From Candidatus Hodarchaeota archaeon (GTDB lineage Archaea; Asgardarchaeota; Heimdallarchaeia; Hodarchaeales; Hodarchaeaceae): a stretch of DNA of 47,262 nt. The translations under genes and the position numbers were made by a program. Shown here in pieces: positions 8,578 to 18,631 of this stretch. Each line of letters opens with the position of its first letter. Position 1 is the first letter of the stretch. The stretch lies in the NCBI GenBank assembly GCA_016839815.1, contig JAEOTM010000097.1:1-47262 (forward strand). The letters are read 5' to 3'. The notes under the pieces were generated by a model that did no database searches, was not told the origin of the DNA, and saw nothing but the letters and a program-made list of their open reading frames with translations.

Positions 8578-8832
8578 TCAATCGTTTACGAGATGTTTTA
8601 AGAATAGCGTTTCTAGTTGGGTTGGGGGAAGATAACGACCTGTAACAAGGATTTTACCATCTAATATTAAAGCGGGAGTAGTAAATACCCCTCTGTCAAC
8701 GATTTCATCCATATCAGTGATATGGACAATTGTTGCTTGCCAACCGAGTTTCTCAACTACTGTTTCAGCGCTTTTCGTCAAGGCCTCGCATTTTGAGCAA
8801 CCTCCACCTAAAATTTCGATTGTTCTTGTCAT
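8578..8832 (-). CDS. Small thioredoxin-fold redox disulfide protein (CxxC)
   Basis: An 84-residue protein with a single thioredoxin-like fold. It opens with IEILGGGCSKC: the redox pair is Cys12 and Cys15 at the start of helix 1. The cis-proline loop is VFTTPALILDG. Size and the GGGCxxC motif match the small redox-active disulfide (thioredoxin_3) proteins, which are widespread in archaea. I set the start at the ATG preceded by GAAGGAAG; an in-frame ATG 60 nt upstream would add a 20-residue leader without a good ribosome site. It is transcribed just ahead of the DNA methyltransferase. I see no functional reason for that pairing; it likely serves general thiol-disulfide exchange. Confidence 0.85.
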   Translation of the reverse strand: MTRTIEILGGGCSKCEALTKSAETVVEKLGWQATIVHITDMDEIVDRGVFTTPALILDGKILVTGRYLPPTQLETLFLKHLVND

Positions 8833-8911
8833 TATTCTTCCTTCAGCGGGTGAATATGGAGTGATGTAGGTATTAAGGATTTTTACGATCAATCCTGTTT
8901 AGGATTACTTG

Positions 8912-8991
8912 TTGCTCGCTTGGGAATGATTCCATCATTAAGATCTAAAAATTAATGGATCTTTTTGGAGTCTACTATAACAAGCGAGCAA
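8912..8991. promoter_or_regulatory. Divergent promoter region with nested inverted repeats
   Basis: An 11-bp repeat, TTGCTCGCTTG (8912-8922), returns as its exact complement CAAGCGAGCAA (8981-8991). Inside lie a perfect small palindrome, GGAATGATTCC (8923-8933), and AGATC/GATCT arms (8941-8945, 8958-8962). The block sits between the divergent thioredoxin-like and saccharopine-dehydrogenase-like genes, so it is a candidate paired operator. Confidence 0.4.
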
Positions 8992-9077
8992 ATAGTCTAT
9001 TCAGTCAATGGATTAAAAAAGTTCTCAAGCGATGCAGAGAACATAATTTCTAATATTATTCAAAGGAGAATTAATTC

Positions 9078-10298
9078 TTGCCAAAAGTAATTTGCTTGGG
9101 TGGGTGTGGGGTTGTTGGTAGTGTTGCAACAATAACACTAGCTGCTTTTCCTGACTTTTCTGAAATTGTGCTAGGAGATATCAATTCCGAAAAGGCCGAA
9201 GAGTTAATTAAAACCAATCCTGAGAAAATTTCCTTTCAGAAAATTGATGTGAATAATTTTAGTGAACTGGTTGAGACCCTGAAGGAGTTTGATGTTGTAG
9301 TAAACACCATTGGTCCATTTTATAAATATGGGCCTTTAGTACTAAAAGCTGCAATTCAAGCAGGAAAAAAATATATCGATGTAAGTGATGATGTCGATGC
9401 TACACACGCCGCTCTTGAGATGAACTCTGAAGCTGCAGCTGCAGATGTATCTGCAATAATTGGTTTAGGAAGTTCTCCTGGTGTAACTAATATTCTTGCA
9501 AGATTTGCAGCACAGAACTTACTTGATTCAGTGGACTCTATTGATTTGTATCATGCTCATGGAGGAGAGCCTGTTGAGGGTCCCGGTGTGATATTTCATA
9601 GAATTCATGCTATGACTACAGAAATTCCTGTTTACCTTGATGGAACCTTTAAATCAGTTACATTCTTTAGTGAGGAAGGAAGATCATTAGAGGAGGATAT
9701 TGAATTTGATAAAATCGGAGTTTATCACGTTCATCCATACCCTCATCCCGAGACGATTACATTACCAAGATACTTCCCCGAGGTAAATCGTGTAACCAAT
9801 AAGGGAACCGTGTTGCCCCCAGAGTATTTTTATCTAATAGTTGATTTAGTAAAGAACGGTTTGCATGAGGAGACTCCTATCAACGTAAAAGGTACACAAG
9901 ATCAAATAAAACCAATCGATTTTGCTATTTCCTACATAATTCATTCTCGAAATCGTATACTGAAGGAAATCAATTTTGGTACGCAACGCGGTTGTGTAAA
10001 AATCGTTGTGAAAGGAATTAAAGAAGAGAAACCGCACACAATAGAGTTTTCACTTGCCTCCGAGAATCAAGCTCTAGGAGAAGGAACTGGAATGCCAGTG
10101 GCGTTCGGAGCAATTATGTTACAGCGGGGACTCATAAGTGAGAAAGGAGTGTTACCTCCTGAAGCCTGTGTTGATCCCATGGAGTTCTTGGGAATTTTAC
10201 AGGAACACTTGAATCTGGAAAGTGCTAGTGGTGGCCCCTCTCCATTAACAATCAGGTCGATCGACGTTGATGGAAATATTGAAACTATTACTCTTTAG
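9078..10298 (+). CDS. Saccharopine dehydrogenase-like NAD(P)-dependent oxidoreductase
   Basis: A 406-residue enzyme with an N-terminal Rossmann domain: ICLGGCGVVGSVA (about 5-17) is the dinucleotide-binding loop and VLGDINSEKAEEL gives the acidic strand-end. VVVNTIGPFYKYG is the stretch that in this family contacts cofactor and substrate. The C-terminal half is the mixed alpha/beta substrate domain, with SSPGVTNILA and a long insert rich in His/Pro (HVHPYPHPE). Relatives act on lysine-pathway intermediates, homospermidine or unknown amino acids, and the sequence does not settle the substrate. The TTG start has AAGGAG 10 nt upstream. The FGGY kinase follows 19 nt after the stop, so the two probably form an operon and a shared pathway. 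Confidence 0.82.
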   Translation: MPKVICLGGCGVVGSVATITLAAFPDFSEIVLGDINSEKAEELIKTNPEKISFQKIDVNNFSELVETLKEFDVVVNTIGPFYKYGPLVLKAAIQAGKKYIDVSDDVDATHAALEMNSEAAAADVSAIIGLGSSPGVTNILARFAAQNLLDSVDSIDLYHAHGGEPVEGPGVIFHRIHAMTTEIPVYLDGTFKSVTFFSEEGRSLEEDIEFDKIGVYHVHPYPHPETITLPRYFPEVNRVTNKGTVLPPEYFYLIVDLVKNGLHEETPINVKGTQDQIKPIDFAISYIIHSRNRILKEINFGTQRGCVKIVVKGIKEEKPHTIEFSLASENQALGEGTGMPVAFGAIMLQRGLISEKGVLPPEACVDPMEFLGILQEHLNLESASGGPSPLTIRSIDVDGNIETITL

Positions 10299-10317
10299 GA
10301 GACGACGGTGACAATAA

Positions 10318-11898
10318 ATGGTGAATACAACCCCGAAGAAATATATTTTAGCTATTGATCACGGTACAACAGGTATTAAGACTGCTCTAGTATCGGTGCA
10401 TGGAGAAGTCTTGGACTTTGTGTATGAACACACACCAGTTTATTTCAAAGATCAAGGAGGAGCAGAGCAAAATCCTAATGAATGGTGGCAAGCTATTGTT
10501 AAAACCTCAAGAGAATTACTAGCTAAGAATCTAGTTCCCGTGGAGGATATTGTTGCTCTTTCTGCTTCTTCTCAATGGTCAGGTACTATTGCTGTTGATG
10601 AAAAGGGGGATCCACTAATGAATGCTATCATCTGGATGGATTCCAGAGGAGCTAAGTATCTTAAGGAAAAAATCTTCCGAGGCTTGATTAAAATTTCCGG
10701 TTATCCGCTTAAAGACGTCGTTCGATTTCTTTATAAAACAGGAGGGGCACCTACACATTCTGGGAAAGATCCTATATCCCATATCCTGTTCATCAAATTT
10801 AAGTATCCTGAAATTTATGAGAAGACCTTTAAATTTCTTGAATGCATTGATTACCTTAATTTAAAGTTTACGGGAAAATTTGCTGCTTCTACTACTTCTA
10901 TCATCCTTCATTGGGTAACAAATAACAGAGACATCACTAATGTCCATTATGATAAGGGTTTAATCAAGCGCTTAAAAATCGATAAACAAAAATTACCTGA
11001 TCTCCATTCTCCTACCTCTATCCTAGGAGAAATTAGACCAGAAGTTGCTGATGAATTAGGCCTACATCGGAATGTGCAGGTTTCTATTGGAGCTCCAGAT
11101 TTACAGTCTGCAGTTATCGGATCAGGGGCGATAAATGATTATCAGGGGCATATCTATATTGGTACGAGCTCCTGGTTAATTTGTCATGTCCCTTACAAGA
11201 AAACTGATATTACGCATAATATTGCATCTATCCCTTCTTCAGTTCCAGGAAAATATTTCGTGGTTAACGAACAAGAGACCGCAGGAGCTAGTTTAACCTT
11301 TCTACGGGATAATCTCTTCTATCCTGAGGATGAAAAACTATTTGGAAATTCAGAGGTATATCAAGCCTTTGACGAAAAAGTAAAACAAGTTCCCGCGGGA
11401 AGTAATGGAATAATATTCACTCCTTGGTTATATGGTGAGCGTACACCAGTAGAAGACCATAAATTACGAGGAAACATTTTTAATTTGTCCCTAACGACTA
11501 ATAGAGAAGAAATTATTAGAGCAGCATTTGAGGGTGTGGCCTATAATACCCGCTGGGTTTTGAAGTATGTTGAAAAATTCACCAAACGTAGATTGGATCC
11601 CCTTAACATCATTGGTGGAGGTGCCAAGTCCGATATTTGGTGTCAAATATATGCTGATGTCCTTAACCGCACTATTCGTCAGGTAAAGGATCCCATCCAA
11701 GCGAATGCGCGTGGTGCAGCTTTTCTTGCCTCGGTTGCTTTAGGATATATAAAATTTGAAGATATTCCCCACCTGACCCAGATTTCGAAAACCTATGTAC
11801 CAAATCCTCAGAATGTGAAACTTTATGATAGAATTTTTAAAGAATTCTTATTACTTTATAAGAATAACAAAAAAGCTTTTCACCGCATGAACTCATAA
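10318..11898 (+). CDS. FGGY-family carbohydrate kinase
   Basis: A 526-residue two-lobed sugar/polyol kinase of the glycerokinase/xylulokinase family. The N-terminal lobe has the phosphate-1 loop LAIDHGTTGIKTAL (about 11-24), WWQAI in the first helix and WMDSRG in the sugar-binding area. The C-terminal lobe has GAPDLQSAVIGSG with the likely catalytic Asp, and IIGGGAKSDIWCQIYADVL with the adenosine-binding glycines. Length is normal. The pathway is not clear: the upstream partner is a saccharopine-dehydrogenase-like enzyme rather than an isomerase, which is an unusual pairing. It ends 26 bp before a convergent antiporter gene. Confidence 0.9.
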   Translation: MVNTTPKKYILAIDHGTTGIKTALVSVHGEVLDFVYEHTPVYFKDQGGAEQNPNEWWQAIVKTSRELLAKNLVPVEDIVALSASSQWSGTIAVDEKGDPLMNAIIWMDSRGAKYLKEKIFRGLIKISGYPLKDVVRFLYKTGGAPTHSGKDPISHILFIKFKYPEIYEKTFKFLECIDYLNLKFTGKFAASTTSIILHWVTNNRDITNVHYDKGLIKRLKIDKQKLPDLHSPTSILGEIRPEVADELGLHRNVQVSIGAPDLQSAVIGSGAINDYQGHIYIGTSSWLICHVPYKKTDITHNIASIPSSVPGKYFVVNEQETAGASLTFLRDNLFYPEDEKLFGNSEVYQAFDEKVKQVPAGSNGIIFTPWLYGERTPVEDHKLRGNIFNLSLTTNREEIIRAAFEGVAYNTRWVLKYVEKFTKRRLDPLNIIGGGAKSDIWCQIYADVLNRTIRQVKDPIQANARGAAFLASVALGYIKFEDIPHLTQISKTYVPNPQNVKLYDRIFKEFLLLYKNNKKAFHRMNS

Positions 11899-11924
11899 GA
11901 ACTTAATCTTTATAGAACTTTTAC

Positions 11925-13247
11925 TTAGCAAGATTTAGCGTTACTTTCTCCTGACTTATCAATTGCCCATTTGATTGCCATAGGACCGAATATTTGAAAT
12001 ATTATAGTGCTAGCAGTAATTGTATTCAGTATAAAAACCCCTAACAACCCTGCTTCAGCTCCAAATTGGGCATAATGTTCTGAGATGATGACTGCTAGTC
12101 CAAGAGCTACACCAGCCTGAGATAAAAGACAGAATCCTATGTATTTTTGAACAACTGGGGAAGCTTGGGCTATAACTCCTCCAAAATATGCTCCTCCACT
12201 TTTTGCTAAGGTCCGTACAACCATGTAGACTATTCCTACTAATCCAATTTCCATTAACGAAGTTAGATCGAGGCTTACGCCAATAAGGATAAAGAATAGA
12301 GCAATAACGGGAGTAGAAAGACGGAAAACTTCATGAAATATTTGGTGAGGTTCAGTCTTCAGCTCACCATTTTTCTTTCTATCATAAATTATTTCCATTA
12401 TCTTGGGTGAGGATAGCCCTAGCACTTCTTGTAGGGCTTTCTTTGTTGGATAATCAATATCGGGTTTTTTACATAGACTAGCTACAGTTATTCCAAATAT
12501 CATTGTGGGTAAAATATATGAAATATGTAAAATGCTTGCAGCACCAATGCAGATGAAGATAGAACCCACAACAAGACTTATAAATTTACCATGATCCTCT
12601 ACTCGGTTTAAAGCATACACAATTAATATTCCTGACATAAATCCTAACAAGAACGAGGCTGATAAATCAAAAACTATAGGTAAGAATAATTCTGGAAGAT
12701 TGACTTTATGACCACTATACACAATTGAAGTATAATCCATTGCTAGATCGGTTAGAATTATTGCCACGATGTCATCTAAAGCAAGAATAAACATTGTCGC
12801 GGTTGTTAGTGGGCCTATACAATGATTCTCCCAAAATATTGCAGCAGTTCCTGCAGGTGCTGTTGCTGATGCCAGTGCACCGAATACCAATGCCACATGA
12901 AAAGGAAAATCCAAAGCATAAACTACTATTGTTACCGCTATAAATGTCAAAAGTGATTCAAATAACAAAATAACGACAATTTTTGTAGACAAGTTCTTGA
13001 TCGTATTCCAATCGATTTCTGAACCCAGATTGAATCCAATAAATCCTAAGGTGACAGCTACTACTATATCTAAGAGATCTGCAAAATTAACTTTATTCTC
13101 AGTTACTAAAAAGAACAGATTAAGCAATACTCCTACTAAAAGGAATCCAAGTATTTCTGGGAAATTTAATTTCTTTAAGAAATTTGATCCTATTACACCA
13201 ATAGTTAAGATTAACCCTATTTGAAGTAGAAATTCATATTCAGCCAT
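11925..13247 (-). CDS. CPA2-family monovalent cation:proton antiporter (Kef/NapA-like)
   Basis: A 440-residue membrane protein with about 12 hydrophobic helices. The diagnostic ion-site region is present: GALASATAPAGTAAIF followed by FILALDDIVAIILTDL, where the Asp-Asp pair of helix 5 binds Na+ or H+. A charged cytoplasmic segment near the middle (DRKKNGELKTEP) separates the two helical bundles. No RCK/TrkA-N domain is attached, so any nucleotide gating would need another protein. The likely job is Na+/H+ or K+/H+ exchange for pH and ion balance. It is followed, after a gap, by a DMT exporter read in the same direction. Confidence 0.88.
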   Translation of the reverse strand: MAEYEFLLQIGLILTIGVIGSNFLKKLNFPEILGFLLVGVLLNLFFLVTENKVNFADLLDIVVAVTLGFIGFNLGSEIDWNTIKNLSTKIVVILLFESLLTFIAVTIVVYALDFPFHVALVFGALASATAPAGTAAIFWENHCIGPLTTATMFILALDDIVAIILTDLAMDYTSIVYSGHKVNLPELFLPIVFDLSASFLLGFMSGILIVYALNRVEDHGKFISLVVGSIFICIGAASILHISYILPTMIFGITVASLCKKPDIDYPTKKALQEVLGLSSPKIMEIIYDRKKNGELKTEPHQIFHEVFRLSTPVIALFFILIGVSLDLTSLMEIGLVGIVYMVVRTLAKSGGAYFGGVIAQASPVVQKYIGFCLLSQAGVALGLAVIISEHYAQFGAEAGLLGVFILNTITASTIIFQIFGPMAIKWAIDKSGESNAKSC

Positions 13248-13362
13248 CTGACATCATAATGGCGAGATTTTGCTTCTTCTAAAAACATCTAGATTTCAAC
13301 TTTGCCTATTGAAAATCACGAATAATCATACCTACTCCGTCCAAATTCTGTTTATTGTTCGA

Positions 13363-14328
13363 TCACTCATTTTGATTCCGATTTACTAAGTAAATTCCTC
13401 TAGATATTAATAAAAAAGCTGAAATATGAATAAGTGGATCAAACAATTCTTTAAGAAATATAACTGAGAGTATAACCCCCCAAACTGGAACTAAATTTAT
13501 AAATATGGCTGCTCTACTGGCATTTAGTCGCTTTACTGCTTCTAAATAAAGCCAATAAGCACCAACCGTTGATAAAAAAGAAAGATAGGCTGTTCCAATC
13601 CATACTCGATTAGGAATTGTGAAATATTGAAGAGGATTTAAATATTCAGGATTTAGGATTAATGCGATAGGAGTTGTGAGGAGAAAACCAAGGAAAGATA
13701 CCCAAGTAATCACAAAAAGTGAAGAGGGTCTATCAGAGGGATCATCAAAGCCATTCATGTAATAGCGATATATGATTGTGTAGATTGCATAACCTAATGC
13801 CGCAAAAAGGATGAATAGATCCCCTAATAACGGATTTGGAGCATCTTCATTGGGTGAGAATGCAGCAACAAGGGCAACTCCAAGGAATGATAGGAATATT
13901 CCTCTTGCCTTTTTCCGACTAAAGCCTTCCCCAAGAATCAGTCCCGATAAGATAAAGACCCAGATAGGATTAGTTGCGACAATCAAACTTGCATCGCTTG
14001 CAGCAGTAAAATATTCTCCATATAAGTAACCAATCTGGTAAACAGTTACAGAGGTGAATCCCATTAATGCTATTGGTTGCCAGTGATCGATAAGGATTGA
14101 AGAATGTAGTGTTCCTTCTCGCCAGTATAATAAAACAAAGAAAACAAGGATTACTATAAAGTATCTAACAATTGCAATCATCAAAGGAGGAATTGTATCT
14201 CCCCCTACATCTTCAGATACTAACCATCTACCAATAGGCCAACTTCCTCCCCAAAATACAGTGGCTAGAAGTAGAAATAGGTATGGTTTGATTTCATTCT
14301 GGTTTTCTTTATTTTGGGTCGTTTCCAA
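13363..14328 (-). CDS. EamA/DMT-family transporter, 10 membrane helices
   Basis: A 321-residue protein with the duplicated five-helix EamA repeat. Each repeat is recognisable: LLATVFWGGSWPIGRW near the N-terminus with LSFLGVALVAAF closing the first half, and WVSFLGFLLTTP...AAIFINLVPVWGVILSVIF in the second. Family members export amino acids, nucleobase-type compounds or nucleotide sugars; nothing here fixes the substrate. Translation starts at TTG with no clear Shine-Dalgarno, so the start is provisional. It sits between the antiporter and the giant FtsX permease, all on the minus strand, with gaps large enough for separate promoters. Confidence 0.87.
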   Translation of the reverse strand: METTQNKENQNEIKPYLFLLLATVFWGGSWPIGRWLVSEDVGGDTIPPLMIAIVRYFIVILVFFVLLYWREGTLHSSILIDHWQPIALMGFTSVTVYQIGYLYGEYFTAASDASLIVATNPIWVFILSGLILGEGFSRKKARGIFLSFLGVALVAAFSPNEDAPNPLLGDLFILFAALGYAIYTIIYRYYMNGFDDPSDRPSSLFVITWVSFLGFLLTTPIALILNPEYLNPLQYFTIPNRVWIGTAYLSFLSTVGAYWLYLEAVKRLNASRAAIFINLVPVWGVILSVIFLKELFDPLIHISAFLLISRGIYLVNRNQNE

Positions 14329-14464
14329 TCAGGTTCAACTGATTTACACCAATTTCCTAGCGATATTTGAGGTTAGTCACTCTGATAAACCATCAAGACT
14401 GGATATTTCTTGAATGATGTTAATATCAAGATAAAAATCCGGATTTAATAGGCTCACTGCTTGT

Positions 14465-17400
14465 TTATCCCTCCAATTTTTCCGTAAATTTCAATTCACT
14501 AACGATTTTTATAAAAAGCTCAATTTGGTCAGCATTCGGAATTTTAATCTCTGTTAAGTGATTTGTGGATAAGGGAACATACTCTTTCGGAAATTTTAAG
14601 GAGTAATTCATTGCTACTGGAACACTACTACTCTCTTCCTGAAAGAATAAGAGTTTATGACCGTCTATTACCTCACTAAACACATGAATCCCATCATGGT
14701 TTATTGAAATTCCTCGGACATGATTATGAAGAATGTTCTTTGCTAGGTTTTGACTTCTGATAATCATCTCTATGGGTATTGTTTTAACTTCACGGGGTTC
14801 AGAATGAAATCCTCTCATGGTTGCTTCATTCACAGTCTTACTGAAGTATACTATTGGATAGATTATCAGTAAAAGGTAAATTCCCACCTCATATATTGAA
14901 TAAATTAAAAATTCTGTGGGTTCGAGGGGAACAGAAGCAGAATAATCCCTGTAGATCCAATCAGAAATAGGAAATGGTCCAAAGATCGAATATAAGACTG
15001 TTTGGAATAGAATATGACCTAGGATGAGAAGAATGAAACCAAAAGCACCCCCTGATCCATATGATTTCAAAAGGTAAAAATGTTCCTGGAAGGACAGTTC
15101 CGATTCAATTCCTCTAATAATCATGAAATACCAAAATTTTTGGAAAAGATACAGAATAAAAACTCCCACTAAAAGAAATGAGATAAACATAAAGAGATTG
15201 AGGGGGAAATCTGCACCTGGATACCAAAAATCTTGATTTCTTTCATGAACGGGGATAAATAAGACGATTAGTGTGAGAACCGCTGTTAATAAAGAAAATG
15301 CAAGTGTACATATTCCTACACAAGCCCAAAACAGACTAGAAAGGATAGAGTAGATGAAAGATTCGGGAGCTTCTTTATGGGTGAGATAATAAACTATAGG
15401 AGTTATCAACGCCATACCGACAATTGCTAGTAATGGATTAAAAATCATAAAGGAAGAAGGTTGTTGAGGGCCCAAAATTTCCGAAAATTGAATAAATCCT
15501 CTAACTGCAGTATCAAAGGTATTCAACCCCCGAATAACTATTGACACATCCATTATGTAATTAAATGTGATGATAGCCATTAATAATAGAAAAACCGTTT
15601 GGAGAGGGAGTGTATTATTCCTAATAAATCGAAAAATCCCACTTTTAGATATACCCTCAAGCAATTTTCTCTGTTCATATGATGTGGTAGTTCTTCCTGT
15701 GAGGAATGGACTAATAAAATGAGAATTTTGATTTATTGGATTAGAGGAGCTGCTTAATCCAGGTTTTTGTGAATATACCGCTCTATAATCTGTACTCGAT
15801 CGATATGGATCTTTTTCTTTATATCCTTTAACCATTGGACGTCCAGAAATGGTTGCTACAATATTCTTTCGACTAGATCGGAAAGATGGTAGAATCGTAC
15901 TAAATATGGTAATTAGAAACGAAAAACTCATCCAAATAATGATATCAGTTACGGGAAAAGAAACATTGATAGGGATGGATTCAGAGATATAATCAGCTAA
16001 GAGAATTGCACCAATAACTCCATCTAATAATCCAACAATCAATGCGGAAGCTCCGAGAGCAATGGACTCCGTCATAAAAATTCCAAAAACCCCTCTGCGG
16101 TTCAATCCTAAGCTACGCATGATACCGATTTCACGTTCCATTCGTAAAGTCGAAACTAAAATGCAGACAAATTGTGCTATCGCAGCTAGGATAAATGATT
16201 CAATAAAAAGGACTTGAAAAATTGCAGATTGAAAAATCAAGCTTTTTTTCATCATTTCAGAGAAAAATGTTATTGGTATAATCCCATCCTCTTTAAATTC
16301 AGGGTACATAAGTTCAAGACTTCTCTTCACACTTGAAAATCTCTCATCATTCACATCACAGAGGAACCATTTGGCCATAGTCGTGTTGAAGAATTCACGG
16401 AAGTGTGCAGTAGGGATGTACAAATATTCTCCGTTTCCTAGAAATACATTTGCTTTGATTACGGCAGCTAAAGTTATATTAACGGTTGAATTGTCTGCAA
16501 TTTTTAATGTAATATTAGATCCCAAAGGTTCATGGAGTCTTTGATAGAGTAAATGAGAAATAACACCAAATGTTTGATTTACATTCGACTGATTGAGCAT
16601 AATATATGGATCCATTGTAGAAATACTATCTATTGTGGGTTCACTAAAATAAGCGTATTTGGCTGGATCGACTCCAAATGCATAACTAGATACATCCCCT
16701 ATTTCCGTCCTTACCTCCTGTATAAAAGAACTTTTATTTACATGTAGAATGTTATCAATACGATCTGTAGCATTAGTAGGAAGAGGTTCTGCATCTCTAG
16801 TTTCAGCTACTAAGTCTATTGCACCCCATTGATTTTCATAATAGGCTGGTACACCAGAAACAACAGCAGCACTAATTAACCCTACAACGATAATGAAAGC
16901 TAATGCTAATGCAGAAGTCATTATTGTAAATAGAGACTTCTGAAACTCACGGGCTATATTACGGGTTGAAATCGTGCGTGTTATGAAACTGAATCCAATT
17001 AGAGCTTTCATTGCAATTTTGGGTAGGAATACCAGAATTCCTATCTCCAACAATACGGTTCCTATAAATATCAACATAACAGCAAGAAAATGGATCGATA
17101 AAATCTCAAAATCTAGGAAACGTGAAGGGCCTACATAATATTGTAAGATGAATCCAACAAGAGCAAGAAGAGCACCTGTTACAATATTATATTTCCAAGA
17201 AATCGTTAATCCTCCGAAAGAGGATCCACTTCGCATTCTAGAATGAATATTTTGTACTATAGGCATAGAAATAGCCAGAAAAATTGGATAAAGACCTGAA
17301 ATTAATGCTACTAGTACTCCTGATAGATAAGTTACAATAATCGAGGTAGTGTGAATAGAGACTTGCTGAAACTCAACGCCCACATAATAATCATCCATAA

Positions 17401-18631
17401 TCCCCACAAGAACGTTGGAAAATGCGATTCCAACCATTACTCCTATAGTACATCCGATCGCGGAATAGATTAGTATTTCCAAAGCCACTGATTCAATTAG
17501 TTGGTAGGCTTTTCCTCCCACGGCACGCAAAATACCGAATTCTTTTGATCGATCTCTAATTGAAATTGCTAAAACGTTTGTAATAAACAAAAATTCCACA
17601 ACAAATGATGCCATGATTACTAAATTCATTGCAGTCTGATAAGCTCGGATCCCTGACGCCTCAATTTCTGAAATGTCTTTTTCTGAGAATACATAATAAT
17701 CTATGCCCACGACATCTTTGATGTTCTCACTAATCTTTTTAATATTCACTAGATTATTGATTTGTATATCTATTTCACTTGATAATATAGAAAAAAGCTG
17801 ATTTTCGTCCACTATGTCATAAAGAAGGTCTAAATCTAAAAGAATAAAGGCAAAACCAATCTTATTTCCGAAAAAGGGTTCATCACTCATTACACCTCCA
17901 AGAGTAACTTCTTGCGATTTGAACTCTGGTCTTAAATCATTGAGATTAATACTATCTCCAATAACCAGACCACCCTGATTAAATAATGATTCTGAAATAA
18001 TTATTCGATTATCTTTTAAACTAAGTTTACCCTGAGTAATATTGATTTGACGGAAATCTGGATGTGTTCTTGAATCAATACCATAAATTAATATGTTACT
18101 TCTTCTTACAGTACCTCCAAATAAGCTACTCACTCGTGCATAAAATACAGGACTTGCTTTTACAACACCCGAGACTCTAGCGATTTTTTCTGTCATTCGT
18201 GTCATAGTTGTGAGATTTTGCCATCGTACAGGGTGGACTGTAATGTCTGTGAAGTTTTGATTTCGATGGTCAAATACAAAATCGTCGTAAAGAGTGTCAA
18301 CCGAAATCACAATCCCTGTTTCAAGAGCTACAGTTAACAAAATGCCTAAAACTAGGAGAAAGGTTCTATATTTTGATCTGGTAACATTTCGTCGAGCTAA
18401 TCCCCAAGAAAGTTTGATTCCAGCTCCTCTTTGCTTAATCTTCTTTTTCCATGAAAATTGATTGAGTTTTCGAGTCTGTACTTGAATTGATCTGTGTGTG
18501 TGAGATTTAATATCTTTTAATTCAGACTGTAACTTGCGTAATTTAGTCGCTGTAACTAACCGTTTCCCTTGTTGTATACTTTTCTTTAGATAATCATTTT
18601 CTGAATTGTTATCTTCCGAAAAGTCTCTCAT
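14465..18631 (-). CDS. Giant double-FtsX (MacB-like) ABC permease with extra C-terminal membrane and cytosolic domains
   Basis: A 1388-residue membrane protein. Order: a polar, basic N-terminal segment (1-85); a first helix (about 90-110); a MacB-type extracytoplasmic domain; a first FtsX three-helix core with DRSKEFGILRAVGGKAYQL; extra helices; a second extracytoplasmic domain (about 600-800); a second FtsX core with MEREIGIMRSLGLNRRGVFG; a Ser-rich cytosolic linker (about 965-1035); a bundle of six or seven further helices (about 1045-1270); and a soluble C-terminal domain (about 1275-1388). FtsX permeases couple to a LolD/MacB ATPase for lipoprotein, lipid or peptide traffic or for mechanotransmission. 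No ATPase gene is next to it, so it must borrow one. The C-terminal module is not part of the usual family. GAGGG about 10 nt upstream supports the ATG. Confidence 0.85.
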   Translation of the reverse strand: MRDFSEDNNSENDYLKKSIQQGKRLVTATKLRKLQSELKDIKSHTHRSIQVQTRKLNQFSWKKKIKQRGAGIKLSWGLARRNVTRSKYRTFLLVLGILLTVALETGIVISVDTLYDDFVFDHRNQNFTDITVHPVRWQNLTTMTRMTEKIARVSGVVKASPVFYARVSSLFGGTVRRSNILIYGIDSRTHPDFRQINITQGKLSLKDNRIIISESLFNQGGLVIGDSINLNDLRPEFKSQEVTLGGVMSDEPFFGNKIGFAFILLDLDLLYDIVDENQLFSILSSEIDIQINNLVNIKKISENIKDVVGIDYYVFSEKDISEIEASGIRAYQTAMNLVIMASFVVEFLFITNVLAISIRDRSKEFGILRAVGGKAYQLIESVALEILIYSAIGCTIGVMVGIAFSNVLVGIMDDYYVGVEFQQVSIHTTSIIVTYLSGVLVALISGLYPIFLAISMPIVQNIHSRMRSGSSFGGLTISWKYNIVTGALLALVGFILQYYVGPSRFLDFEILSIHFLAVMLIFIGTVLLEIGILVFLPKIAMKALIGFSFITRTISTRNIAREFQKSLFTIMTSALALAFIIVVGLISAAVVSGVPAYYENQWGAIDLVAETRDAEPLPTNATDRIDNILHVNKSSFIQEVRTEIGDVSSYAFGVDPAKYAYFSEPTIDSISTMDPYIMLNQSNVNQTFGVISHLLYQRLHEPLGSNITLKIADNSTVNITLAAVIKANVFLGNGEYLYIPTAHFREFFNTTMAKWFLCDVNDERFSSVKRSLELMYPEFKEDGIIPITFFSEMMKKSLIFQSAIFQVLFIESFILAAIAQFVCILVSTLRMEREIGIMRSLGLNRRGVFGIFMTESIALGASALIVGLLDGVIGAILLADYISESIPINVSFPVTDIIIWMSFSFLITIFSTILPSFRSSRKNIVATISGRPMVKGYKEKDPYRSSTDYRAVYSQKPGLSSSSNPINQNSHFISPFLTGRTTTSYEQRKLLEGISKSGIFRFIRNNTLPLQTVFLLLMAIITFNYIMDVSIVIRGLNTFDTAVRGFIQFSEILGPQQPSSFMIFNPLLAIVGMALITPIVYYLTHKEAPESFIYSILSSLFWACVGICTLAFSLLTAVLTLIVLFIPVHERNQDFWYPGADFPLNLFMFISFLLVGVFILYLFQKFWYFMIIRGIESELSFQEHFYLLKSYGSGGAFGFILLILGHILFQTVLYSIFGPFPISDWIYRDYSASVPLEPTEFLIYSIYEVGIYLLLIIYPIVYFSKTVNEATMRGFHSEPREVKTIPIEMIIRSQNLAKNILHNHVRGISINHDGIHVFSEVIDGHKLLFFQEESSSVPVAMNYSLKFPKEYVPLSTNHLTEIKIPNADQIELFIKIVSELKFTEKLEG

